Shown here: positions 32,292-40,610 of the stretch, one piece after another
How positions within the stretch are numbered: position 1 is the first letter of the stretch
Layout: each line of letters begins with the position of its first letter
From: Hymenobacter piscis
Lineage (GTDB): Bacteria; Bacteroidota; Bacteroidia; Cytophagales; Hymenobacteraceae
Assembly: GCF_018760735.1 (NCBI RefSeq)
Contig: NZ_JAHHZN010000018.1
Span: 1 to 64,000 of the forward strand
Reading direction: 5' to 3'
DNA: 64,000 nt
Made by a program: the position numbers and the translations under genes
Notes under the pieces: model-generated
Told to the model about the DNA's origin: nothing
The model's input: only the letters and a program-made list of their open reading frames with translations
Databases searched by the model: none

Positions 32292-34892
32292 ATGAAATAC
32301 CCGGTTCTCGGTGCCCTTACGCTGGTGCTGCTCAGTCAGTTTCCGGCATCCGCTCAGGTAGTTAAATCCACCCGTGGGGTACCCGCGGCCAACCACCCGG
32401 CGCGCAAAAAGGCCCCCGAGTCGGTCCCGGCCGACTTGGCACCGGCGTCGGCGGCGCCCGTGCCCAACTGGCTCCCCGCCACCAATCCGCTCCAGCCCTC
32501 CGCTACTCTCCTCCACGACCTGGTGGATACCAAGCTGGACGTGCGCTTCGACTGGCCCCGGCAATGGCTGCTGGGGGTGGCCACCCTCACCCTGCGGCCG
32601 CATTTCTACCCGCAGAACCAGCTTGTGCTCGATGCCAAAGGCTTTGACGTCAGGAGCGTGGAAATGCTCAGTGGCGGCAAAAAGGGCCGGGACCTGAAAT
32701 TCAGCTACGATAAGAAGAAGCTGACTATTACCCTCGACCGCAGCTACCAGCGCACCGAGCAATATCAGCTGCGGATTCAGTACGTGGCCAAGCCCAACGA
32801 ACTGCCCAAAGGGGGGAGCGACGCCATCACCGAGGCCAAAGGGCTGTACTTTATCAATCCGCTGGGCAATGAGAAGGGCAAGCCCCGCCAAGTCTGGACC
32901 CAGGGCGAGACCGAGGGTAGCTCCTGCTGGTTTCCGACCATTGACCGGCCCAACCAGCGCATGACCCAGGAAATCAGCCTGACGGTGGAAGCGGGGCAGA
33001 AAACGCTGTCGAACGGGCTGCTGGTGTCCTCGCGCCGCAACCCCGATGGTACCCGCACCGATACCTGGAAGCAGAGCCAGGCCCACGCGCCGTACTTGGC
33101 CATGTTGGCCGTAGGGGAATTTGCCGTAGTGACGGATACATGGCGGGGCAAGCCAGTTGACTACTACGTCGACCCTGCCTACCAGTATACAGCCAAGCAG
33201 GTATTCGGTAACACGCCCGAAATGCTGGAATTCTTTTCCCGCAAGCTCGGGGTGGAATATCCTTGGGAGAAATACGCCCAGGTGGCCGTTCACGATTTCG
33301 TGTCGGGAGCGATGGAAAATACCTCTGCCTCCACGTTTCAGCAGCAACTGGTGCAGTTTACTCCCCGCGAGCTGGCCGATGTAGCCTACGACGCGTCCGA
33401 ATCGGTTATCGCCCATGAGGTGTTCCACCAGTGGTTCGGCGACTACGTGACGACGGAATCCTGGGCCAATCTGCCCCTGAACGAGTCGTTCGCCGATTAT
33501 TCGGAGCTGCTCTGGGCTGAGCACAAGTATGGCCCCGATGCCGCCGCCCTCGTGCAGCAAACGAAGCTGCGCAACTACCTCGACGAGGCCCAGACCAAGC
33601 GTGAGCCCCTCATTCGGTACCGTTATGCCGACCGGGAAGACATGTTTGACCGCCACTCCTACGACAAGGGGGGGCGGGTGCTGCACATGCTGCGTAATTA
33701 CGTCGGCGACGAGGCCTTCTTCGCTTCCCTCAACCGCTACCTGACCCAGCACAAGTTTTCGGCAGTTGAAATTGCCAAGCTGCGCATCGCCTTTGAAGAA
33801 ACCACGGGCGAGGACCTGATGTGGTTTTTCGACCAGTGGTTTTTGCAGCGCGGCCACCCGCAACTGCGCGTTACCCACAGTTATGAGAACAACCAGGTGT
33901 TGGTACGGGTACAGCAGGTGCAGGACACCTTGTACCAGCCGGTATACCGGCTGCCGGTGAGCGTGGCCACCTGGAGTAGCAACAACCAATCTACCGAGCA
34001 CCGCATCCTCGTCACCAAAGCCGACCAGACCTTTCGTCTACCCGCCAGCGCCAAGCCAGCGTTGGTTAAATTCGACAATCCTGGGGTGCTGCTGGCGGAT
34101 ATTGACGAGGTGCAGTCGCAGGAAGAATTACTCTACCAGTTGAATCATGCTTCGGGTTACCTGCAAAAGTACCAGGCCATTCAGGGGCTGCGCTCTAAAT
34201 CGGGCGACTTGCTGGTGAGTGCGTCTTTCCGCACGGCCCTCAATGACCCGTTCTGGGGTACGCGTAAAGCTGCCTTGGAAGGTTTGCGGCGGTATCGGGG
34301 AGCCGAGGGCAGCGCCGTACGAAAGGATTTGCAGCGGGTGGCCCTCAACGAGAAACGAGGCGCCGTGCGCGCTACGGCCATCAGCGTGCTTTCTTCCTTC
34401 CCCAACGAGGATTTTAGTGAAGTCTACAATCTGGCACTCCAGGATAGCTCTTACGTTGTGGTAGGAGCAGCCGTGGAAGCATTGGCCAAGGCTCCCACCA
34501 CCTCGACCCGCAGCCAGATTGCCGCACTTCAGAAAACGCGTAATCCCGGCCTGCTCACGGCTCTGTCGAATTACTACGGCATCAATGGGACGCTCGACGA
34601 TTACCCGTGGTTTCTGCAGCGTAGCCAGGACGCCCCGCCGGAGGTGCTGTATGTACTGCTGGAAAACTTTGGGTTGCTCATGAACCGCATTCCGCCTATC
34701 GAGCGGGAAAAGGGCATTCAGCGCCTCGAAACCCTGGCCCGGACCCACCCCCAGATTCACGTGCGCCTAGGGGCTTACAAAGGCATGCGGGAGTTGGTGA
34801 CGAGTATGCCGTCCCTGAAAACTACCCTGCAGGACATCCGCAACAAGGAGAAGGATAACGACCTGAAAGCGATGTACGCCCTGCTCCAGTGA
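32292..34892 (+). CDS. M1-family metallopeptidase (aminopeptidase)
   Basis: An 866-residue exported zinc aminopeptidase. The SPI signal peptide ends about SAQ. The substrate-recognition motif GAMEN is at 339-343, and the zinc site HEVFH is His375/Glu376/His379 with Glu398. A C-terminal region of about 300 residues has HEAT-like alpha-helical repeats (for example LAKAPTTSTRSQIAALQK). Likely periplasmic. The promoter TATCCTTG, one mismatch, lies at 32273-32280. The substrate is unknown. Confidence 0.93.
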   Translation: MKYPVLGALTLVLLSQFPASAQVVKSTRGVPAANHPARKKAPESVPADLAPASAAPVPNWLPATNPLQPSATLLHDLVDTKLDVRFDWPRQWLLGVATLTLRPHFYPQNQLVLDAKGFDVRSVEMLSGGKKGRDLKFSYDKKKLTITLDRSYQRTEQYQLRIQYVAKPNELPKGGSDAITEAKGLYFINPLGNEKGKPRQVWTQGETEGSSCWFPTIDRPNQRMTQEISLTVEAGQKTLSNGLLVSSRRNPDGTRTDTWKQSQAHAPYLAMLAVGEFAVVTDTWRGKPVDYYVDPAYQYTAKQVFGNTPEMLEFFSRKLGVEYPWEKYAQVAVHDFVSGAMENTSASTFQQQLVQFTPRELADVAYDASESVIAHEVFHQWFGDYVTTESWANLPLNESFADYSELLWAEHKYGPDAAALVQQTKLRNYLDEAQTKREPLIRYRYADREDMFDRHSYDKGGRVLHMLRNYVGDEAFFASLNRYLTQHKFSAVEIAKLRIAFEETTGEDLMWFFDQWFLQRGHPQLRVTHSYENNQVLVRVQQVQDTLYQPVYRLPVSVATWSSNNQSTEHRILVTKADQTFRLPASAKPALVKFDNPGVLLADIDEVQSQEELLYQLNHASGYLQKYQAIQGLRSKSGDLLVSASFRTALNDPFWGTRKAALEGLRRYRGAEGSAVRKDLQRVALNEKRGAVRATAISVLSSFPNEDFSEVYNLALQDSSYVVVGAAVEALAKAPTTSTRSQIAALQKTRNPGLLTALSNYYGINGTLDDYPWFLQRSQDAPPEVLYVLLENFGLLMNRIPPIEREKGIQRLETLARTHPQIHVRLGAYKGMRELVTSMPSLKTTLQDIRNKEKDNDLKAMYALLQ

Positions 34893-35033
34893 AAAAAAAA
34901 TAAATTTTTTTTTCGGGCGCCCGGCTTCTGCCTGCTGAGTGCTTGTGCTAGGTAGTCAGTCAATTACCTGGAGACCCCTGCCGCAACCAGCGAAAAAAAC
35001 AGTCGGTCAGAAAAAAGCTTTTTGCCGCAGGGC
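34893..35033. other. AT-rich gap with A/T tracts
   Basis: An A9/T9 stretch (34893-34916) follows the aminopeptidase stop and can form a poor hairpin. Apart from the tRNA promoter downstream, nothing recognisable is seen. Confidence 0.6.
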
Positions 35034-35063
35034 TTGACTTACATCAGAAACCCTCTAATTTTG
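35034..35063 (+). promoter_or_regulatory. Promoter of the tRNA-tuf operon
   Basis: TTGAC (35034-35038), 19 bp, TAATTTTG (35056-35063): the full Bacteroidota consensus. It lies about 85 bp before tRNA-Tyr. Confidence 0.85.
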
Positions 35064-35146
35064 CAGCTCCAATCCACACAACAACGGCCTCGGCCAAGCG
35101 TGTAAGGGGCGGAACGGCGAGGCAAGCGGCCTCGCAAATACAAGCC

Positions 35147-35229
35147 GGGGGGGTTCCAGAGCGGCCAAATGGGACAGACTGTAACTCTGTTAGCGTAAGC
35201 TTTCGAAGGTTCGAATCCTTCTCCCCCCA
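35147..35229 (+). tRNA. tRNA-Tyr (anticodon GTA)
   Basis: An 83-nt class II tRNA: acceptor GGGGGGG with TCCCCCC, long variable arm, anticodon loop CTGTAAC (GTA), T-arm with GTTCGAATC. CCA is not encoded. Confidence 0.95.
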
Positions 35230-35242
35230 CGGTTTTTTAAGT

Positions 35243-35322
35243 TGGAAGATTTTGAAAGTTGAGAAGCCAGACTACTTGATCGTTGGGTCAGGGAAATAAC
35301 TTCTCAACTTTCAGAATCTCTT
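35243..35322. repeat. Inverted repeat between two tRNAs
   Basis: The arms around AGATTTTGAAAGTTGAGAAG (35247-35266) and its reverse complement (35300-35319) differ at one G-U-compatible position. The words are low complexity. It may separate tRNA-Tyr and tRNA-Gly or mark RNA processing. Confidence 0.75.
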
Positions 35323-35336
35323 ACTTTACCTCACAC

Positions 35337-35409
35337 GCGGGAGTAGCTCAGCTGGTAGAGCGGCAGCCTTCCAAGCTGCAGGTCGCGGGTTCGAACCTCG
35401 TCTCCCGCT
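35337..35409 (+). tRNA. tRNA-Gly (anticodon TCC)
   Basis: A 73-nt cloverleaf with acceptor GCGGGAG/CTCCCGC-type pairing and anticodon loop CTTCCAA (TCC). No encoded CCA. Confidence 0.95.
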
Positions 35410-35459
35410 CGATGCTCAGTAATGGGCAGGTAGCAACTGCTCCGTTACGGGGCTGGTAA

Positions 35460-35484
35460 TTGTTCTTCACCTGTCGTATCTTTG
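35460..35484 (+). promoter_or_regulatory. Promoter of tRNA-Thr/tuf
   Basis: TATCTTTG at 35477-35484, with TTG at 35460-35462 (14-bp spacer, short). It would allow tuf to be transcribed separately from the two upstream tRNAs. Confidence 0.6.
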
Positions 35485-35500
35485 CTGAAATTAACTATAA

Positions 35501-35572
<72 letters not shown>

Positions 35573-35740
35573 CAGAATTACGAGTACCAACGGGGCAGCG
35601 CGACTGCACCGTTCGGAACTGTCAGCCAGGAAAAGCGACGTGCAGTCCCCTACTAAACGGAGCTGCGTTTCGCTTTCTTACTGTATAGTCAAGTCGCGTT
35701 TCCCCCTCTTCACCTCAAAATTCCTCTTAATCTCTTTACA

Positions 35741-36928
35741 ATGGCTAAAGAAAATTTTGACCGGTCCAAGCCGCACGTAAACATCGGCACGATTGGTCAC
35801 GTGGACCACGGCAAGACTACCCTCACTGCCGCCATCACCATGGTTCTGGCGAACAAGGGTCTGGCTGCCAAGCGCGACTTCTCTTCGATCGACAATGCTC
35901 CCGAAGAAAAAGAGCGTGGTATCACGATCAACACGTCGCACGTAGAGTACGCTACCGCCAACCGTCACTATGCTCACGTTGACTGCCCCGGTCACGCTGA
36001 CTACGTGAAGAACATGGTAACGGGTGCTGCCCAGATGGACGGTGCTATCCTCGTGGTAGCTGCTACCGACGGCCCAATGCCCCAGACGCGTGAGCACATC
36101 CTGCTCGCTCGCCAGGTAGGTGTTCCCCAGCTGGTGGTGTTCATGAACAAAGTAGACATGGTGGATGACCCCGAGCTCCTCGAGCTGGTGGAAATGGAAA
36201 TCCGTGAGCTGCTCTCGTTCTACGACTTCGACGGCGACAACATCCCCGTAATTCAGGGCTCGGCTCTGGGTGGCCTGAATGGCGATGCCAACTGGGTTCC
36301 CAAGATCGAGGAGCTGATGGACGCTGTTGACTCCTTCATTCCAATTCCTGCTCGTCTGACCGACCTGCCCTTCCTGATGCCCGTAGAGGACGTGTTCTCT
36401 ATCACCGGCCGTGGAACTGTAGCTACCGGCCGTATCGAGCGTGGTATCATCAACTCGGGTGAGCAGGTTGACATCCTCGGCATGGGTGCCGAAGGTCTGA
36501 AGTCGACCGTAACCGGGGTAGAGATGTTCCGCAAGATCCTCGACCGTGGCGAAGCTGGTGACAACGTAGGTCTGCTGCTCCGTGGTATTGAAAAAGAAGC
36601 CATCCGTCGTGGTATGGTTATCTGCAAGCCCGGTTCGGTGAAGCCTCACACCAAGTTCAAGGCTGAGGTGTACGTGCTGTCGAAAGAGGAAGGTGGCCGT
36701 CACACGCCGTTCTTCAACAACTACCGTCCTCAGTTCTATTTCCGCACCACCGACGTAACCGGCATCATCACGCTGGCCGAGGGTGTAGAAATGGTAATGC
36801 CCGGCGACAACGTAACTATCACGGTTGAGCTGATCAACTCGGTAGCTATGGAGAAAGGCCTGCGTTTTGCTATCCGTGAGGGTGGTCGGACGGTAGGTGC
36901 CGGTCAGGTAACCGAAATCACCGAGTAG
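35741..36928 (+). CDS. tuf: Elongation factor Tu
   Basis: The GTPase that delivers aminoacyl-tRNA to the ribosome. The 395-residue product contains the P-loop GHVDHGKT (19-26), DCPGH, NKVD and three domains, and is full length. It is the only tuf in the window; the str region has none. It is followed by a perfect terminator hairpin and then the tRNA-Trp/secE unit. Confidence 0.99.
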   Translation: MAKENFDRSKPHVNIGTIGHVDHGKTTLTAAITMVLANKGLAAKRDFSSIDNAPEEKERGITINTSHVEYATANRHYAHVDCPGHADYVKNMVTGAAQMDGAILVVAATDGPMPQTREHILLARQVGVPQLVVFMNKVDMVDDPELLELVEMEIRELLSFYDFDGDNIPVIQGSALGGLNGDANWVPKIEELMDAVDSFIPIPARLTDLPFLMPVEDVFSITGRGTVATGRIERGIINSGEQVDILGMGAEGLKSTVTGVEMFRKILDRGEAGDNVGLLLRGIEKEAIRRGMVICKPGSVKPHTKFKAEVYVLSKEEGGRHTPFFNNYRPQFYFRTTDVTGIITLAEGVEMVMPGDNVTITVELINSVAMEKGLRFAIREGGRTVGAGQVTEITE

Positions 36929-36957
36929 TTTTCCTTGGAAAATTGACTAAATAAGCG

Positions 36958-36994
36958 AATCCGCTCCCGAAAATTTCGGGAGCGGATTTGTTTT
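36958..36994 (+). terminator. Terminator of tuf
   Basis: A perfect 15-bp stem (36958-36972 with 36974-36988) followed by a T-run. Its end overlaps the -33 element of the next promoter. Confidence 0.9.
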
Positions 36995-37017
36995 GTTTAA
37001 AGAGTTCCATACATTTG
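36988..37017 (+). promoter_or_regulatory. Promoter of tRNA-Trp/secE/nusG
   Basis: TTG (36988-36990), 19 bp, TACATTTG (37010-37017). Confidence 0.8.
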
Positions 37018-37056
37018 CAGTCCCAATCCAGCACCTTGGCTGACGGGGACGCATCC

Positions 37057-37130
37057 ACGGGCGTAGTTCAAGGGTAGAATAGAGGTCTCCAAAACCTTTG
37101 ATGGGAGTTCGAATCTCTCCGCCCGTGCCA
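37057..37130 (+). tRNA. tRNA-Trp (anticodon CCA), 3' CCA encoded
   Basis: A cloverleaf with acceptor ACGGGCG/CGCCCGT, anticodon CCA in TCTCCAAAA, discriminator G, and genomic CCA at 37128-37130. The other tRNAs here lack the encoded CCA. Located between tuf and secE, as in E. coli. Confidence 0.93.
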
Positions 37131-37189
37131 CCTAGACTGACGGCTGCTTCGGCAGCCGTCTCTTTAAACACCTAATCGGTGCCACTATC

Positions 37190-37384
37190 ATGAGCAAGCT
37201 GAGCAAGTACATCCAGGAGACTTCCGAAGAGATGCGCTACAAAGTGACGTGGCCTTCGCTGGAAGAACTACAGAAGAGCGCTGGTCTGGTGCTGCTGGGT
37301 TCGTTACTGTTTGCGGTAGTGGTAGGGGTGATGGATGTGATTTTTAAGGAGGGCCTGGAAGCCTTCTATAATTCGTTCCTTTAA
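37190..37384 (+). CDS. secE: Preprotein translocase subunit SecE
   Basis: A 64-residue single-helix subunit of the SecYEG channel. It has an N-terminal amphipathic helix with EMRYKVTWPSLEEL, the conserved cytoplasmic SecE signature, then one transmembrane helix. In the secE-nusG pair. Confidence 0.93.
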   Translation: MSKLSKYIQETSEEMRYKVTWPSLEELQKSAGLVLLGSLLFAVVVGVMDVIFKEGLEAFYNSFL

Positions 37385-37405
37385 TCGGCAGCAGACACGA
37401 CGACA

Positions 37406-37972
37406 ATGGGCGAATTGAAATGGTACGTAGTCCGCTCGGTTAGCGGACAGGAGAAAAAAGCCAAAACCTACCTGGAAACCGAAATCGGCCGCCACGGGCT
37501 GTCGGATCTGGTTCCGCAGGTACTGATTCCGGTGGAGAAGGTGTTCGAGATGCGCAACGGCAAGAAGCGCGTGCGTGAGCGGAACCTGTACCCCGGCTAC
37601 ATCATCATTCACGCCGACCTGACCCACGGCGAGGTAGACCACATCATCACCAGCACGCCTGGTATCATTGGCTTCCTCTCCGATAAAGAAGGCAAGGCGG
37701 CCAACCAGAACACTAAACCGGTGCCCCTGCACATTTCGGAAGTCAACCGCATCCTCGGGATTGTGGACGAAGCCGAAGAGCAGACGGCCACGCTGGAAAC
37801 CCCGTTTGTGGTTGGGGAATTGGTGAAAATCGTGGATGGCGGTTTCGCGGGGATGTCGGGCACGGTGTCCGAAGTATTCGAGGAGCGCAAGAAGCTGAAC
37901 GTGATTGTGAAAATCTTCGGCCGTAGCACTCCCATGGAGCTCAGCTACACCCAGGTTGAGAAAGAAGTATAA
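37406..37972 (+). CDS. nusG: Transcription termination/antitermination factor NusG
   Basis: A 188-residue factor that binds RNA polymerase and couples to the ribosome via S10. An NGN domain with KWYVVRSVSGQEKK at the start and a C-terminal KOW domain with LVKIVDGGFAGMSGTV are visible. It heads toward rplK after a repeat-bearing gap of about 190 bp. Confidence 0.96.
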   Translation: MGELKWYVVRSVSGQEKKAKTYLETEIGRHGLSDLVPQVLIPVEKVFEMRNGKKRVRERNLYPGYIIIHADLTHGEVDHIITSTPGIIGFLSDKEGKAANQNTKPVPLHISEVNRILGIVDEAEEQTATLETPFVVGELVKIVDGGFAGMSGTVSEVFEERKKLNVIVKIFGRSTPMELSYTQVEKEV

Positions 37973-37973
37973 T

Positions 37974-38048
37974 GGTTTATAGTTGATCGTTGTTGGTTTT
38001 TGGGCTGTTCTAACCGGACCAAAAACTAACAACGACCAACCAAAAACC
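37974..38048. repeat. Imperfect inverted repeat between nusG and rplK
   Basis: The left arm 37974-38003 and right arm 38019-38048 match at 26 of 30 positions; the words are GTTGTTGG and CCAAAAAC-like. It is one of several low-complexity repeats between r-protein genes. Confidence 0.8.
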
Positions 38049-38166
38049 AGCCATAAAACGTCATCGGTTATCCGCTCCGGACCGGTGGTGCTTCCACTTT
38101 CAGGAGCAATCAAAAAACTGAGGAGGCAGCGTGTTACGATGCTGAATCCGAAGCCTTACAAACCAA

Positions 38167-38610
38167 ATGGCCAAGGAAATTAGAGGTTATCTGAAGCTTC
38201 AGATAAAGGGAGGCGCCGCAAACCCTGCGCCGCCGGTTGGACCTGCACTTGGTAGCAAAGGCCTTAACATCATGGAATTCTGCAAGCAGTTCAATGCTCG
38301 CACCCAGGATAAGGCCGGCCAAGTTTGTCCTGTACTCATCACCATGTACACCGACAAGTCGTTCGACTTCGTGGTGAAGACCCCCCCCGTGCCGGTTCTG
38401 CTCATGGAAGCTGCCAAGCTCCAGAGCGGCTCGAAAGAGCCAAACCGTAACAAGGTTGGGTCGGTATCATGGGACCAGGTTCGCACCATTGCCGAAACCA
38501 AAATGCCCGATCTCAACGCCTTCAAGGTGGAGTCGGCCATGAAGCAGGTGGCTGGTACGGCGCGCAGCATGGGCATCACCGTGTCGGGCGCTTCTCCTTT
38601 TGCTGAATAA
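38167..38610 (+). CDS. rplK: 50S ribosomal protein L11
   Basis: The 147-residue protein of the GTPase-associated centre. The N-terminal [11 protein letters not shown] motif and FCKQFNART are conserved. The N-terminal half binds 23S rRNA with L10/L12. First gene of rplKAJL. Confidence 0.98.
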   Translation: MAKEIRGYLKLQIKGGAANPAPPVGPALGSKGLNIMEFCKQFNARTQDKAGQVCPVLITMYTDKSFDFVVKTPPVPVLLMEAAKLQSGSKEPNRNKVGSVSWDQVRTIAETKMPDLNAFKVESAMKQVAGTARSMGITVSGASPFAE

Positions 38611-38628
38611 TTTAACAACGGAGAAGAC

Positions 38629-39321
38629 ATGGCAATTAGCAAAAAACGCAAGGAAGCCCTTGCCAAGCACGACCTGACCGAAGTTCGGAATCTGGTGGAG
38701 GCTGCCAAAGTTGTGAAGGACATCACCTACACGAAATTTGACGCCTCGGTCGACATCGACGTTCGTCTGGGCGTTGACCCCCGCAAAGCCGACCAGATGG
38801 TACGTGGCGTAGCCACGCTGCCCCACGGCACCGGCAAAACCGTTCGCGTTCTGGCCCTCGTGACGCCCGACAAAGAAGCCGAAGCTACTGCAGCAGGTGC
38901 CGATTACGTTGGGCTGGACGACTACATCGCCAAGATCGAGAAAGGCTGGACTGACATCGACGTTATCATCACCATGCCGGCGGTAATGGCCAAAGTGGGT
39001 CGTCTGGGCCGTGTGCTCGGTCCCCGCGGTCTGATGCCGAACCCGAAGTCGGGTACGGTAACGACCGACGTTGCCAAAGCGGTGCAGGAAGTGAAGGCTG
39101 GTAAAATCGACTTCAAAGTTGACAAAACCGGTATCATTCACTGCTCGGTTGGCAAAGTGTCGTTCGATGACCAGAAACTGGCTGAAAACGCCATCGAAGT
39201 AATTCAGACCCTGATTCGTCTGAAGCCTTCGTCGGCCAAAGGCACGTACATCAAGAGCATCACGCTCTCGAGCACGATGTCGCCCGCCGTTCCGGTTGAC
39301 ACCACGGTAACTTCCGCCTAA
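38629..39321 (+). CDS. rplA: 50S ribosomal protein L1
   Basis: A 230-residue L1-stalk protein that binds 23S rRNA and, in other bacteria, autoregulates the rplKA message. [10 protein letters not shown] and the two-domain length fit the family. Confidence 0.98.
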   Translation: MAISKKRKEALAKHDLTEVRNLVEAAKVVKDITYTKFDASVDIDVRLGVDPRKADQMVRGVATLPHGTGKTVRVLALVTPDKEAEATAAGADYVGLDDYIAKIEKGWTDIDVIITMPAVMAKVGRLGRVLGPRGLMPNPKSGTVTTDVAKAVQEVKAGKIDFKVDKTGIIHCSVGKVSFDDQKLAENAIEVIQTLIRLKPSSAKGTYIKSITLSSTMSPAVPVDTTVTSA

Positions 39322-39340
39322 TTTTAATCAACACGACGAT

Positions 39341-39895
39341 ATGATCCGGGAAGACAAACAAGCCCTCGTCGACGAGTTGAGCGAGAAGTTCCAATCGCAC
39401 AACGCGTTCTACATTGCCGATGCATCGGGAATGTCGGTGGCGAAAATCAACGAATTCCGCCGTCTGTGCTTCACCCGCGGCCTGGAGTTCAAAGTGTACA
39501 AGAACACGTTCATCCGTAAGGCCCTCGATACCCTCGAAGTGGACACCACGGAGATGGACGCAGCGCTGAAAGGCCAGTCGGGTATCCTGTTCTCGAAAGA
39601 GTCGGGTAACGCGCCGGCCAAACTGCTCCAGGAGTTCCACAAAGCCCAGAACTACAGCAAAACTGCCGTAGTACGTCCGGCTCTTAAAGGTGCTTACGTA
39701 GATGCCAGCATCTACCTGGGCCACGAGCAACTGAGCACCCTCAGCACGCTGAAAGGCAAGACGGAACTCATCGGTGAAATCATCGGTCTGCTCCAGTCGC
39801 CCGCCAAGAACGTTATCTCTGCTCTGTCGAGCGGCGGCAACAAGCTGGCTGGCATCCTCAAAACGCTTTCCGAAAAAGAAGAGGTTGCAGGCTAA
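39341..39895 (+). CDS. rplJ: 50S ribosomal protein L10
   Basis: A 184-residue stalk base protein that anchors L7/L12 dimers through its C-terminal helix. Its length and KRKLSTFVE-type core fit L10. Confidence 0.97.
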   Translation: MIREDKQALVDELSEKFQSHNAFYIADASGMSVAKINEFRRLCFTRGLEFKVYKNTFIRKALDTLEVDTTEMDAALKGQSGILFSKESGNAPAKLLQEFHKAQNYSKTAVVRPALKGAYVDASIYLGHEQLSTLSTLKGKTELIGEIIGLLQSPAKNVISALSSGGNKLAGILKTLSEKEEVAG

Positions 39896-39959
39896 CCGCT
39901 GCTCATCTTTTTCAACTTCAATTTCCTTCAACAACCCCCCTTTTTAACAATCTACAGAA

Positions 39960-40337
39960 ATGGCAGATTTGAAAGCATTCGCCGAGCAGCTCGTTAGCCT
40001 GACGGTAAAAGAAGTAAACGAACTGGCTACCATCCTGAAGGATGAGTACGGCATCGAGCCCGCTGCTGCTGCTCCCGTAATGATGGCTGGTGGTGGCGCT
40101 GCCGCCGCTGACGCTCCCGAAGAGAAGACTTCGTTCGACGTGATCCTGAAAGCTGCCGGTGGCCAGAAACTGGCTGTTGTGAAGCTGGTGAAAGACCTGA
40201 CCGGTCTGGGCCTGAAAGAAGCCAAAGAACTGGTTGACGGTGCCCCTAAGGCCCTGAAAGAAGGTGTTGCCAAAGACGAGGCTGAAGGCCTGAAGAAGCA
40301 ACTGGAAGAAGCCGGCGCTGAAGTAGAGATTAAGTAA
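39960..40337 (+). CDS. rplL: 50S ribosomal protein L7/L12
   Basis: A 125-residue stalk protein. N-terminal dimerisation half, an Ala/Gly-rich hinge ([17 protein letters not shown]), and a C-terminal GTPase-binding domain with [31 protein letters not shown] in segments. Confidence 0.98.
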   Translation: MADLKAFAEQLVSLTVKEVNELATILKDEYGIEPAAAAPVMMAGGGAAAADAPEEKTSFDVILKAAGGQKLAVVKLVKDLTGLGLKEAKELVDGAPKALKEGVAKDEAEGLKKQLEEAGAEVEIK

Positions 40338-40373
40338 TTTCTGCTGCCTGCTCTAACAACCAGCAAATTAGGA

Positions 40374-40405
40374 GAGGCCTGGCAACTAAGCCAGGTCTTT
40401 TCCTG
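40374..40405 (+). terminator. Attenuator-like hairpin between rplL and rpoB
   Basis: The stem CCTGGC/GCCAGG, with flanking G-C pairs, is followed by TCTTTTCCTGTTT. It is likely the partial terminator/attenuator known between these genes in many bacteria. Confidence 0.65.
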
Positions 40406-40610
40406 TTTGTAGGCAACAACTCACTCGGAAGTCCGTTTACGCGCCGCTTTGCGGCTTTTCGCGGCTACGGACGGGCCAGCGCAAAGTGCTACTAGTATTG
40501 CTTTGCGCTTCGGCGTGTCCGAGAAAATCCGATATCATTTGCCAAGCACCGCGCTTTGCACCGTGCCTGGCCTGGATTCTCCAAGTATCCATTTCCTAAC
40601 CCCACATACA

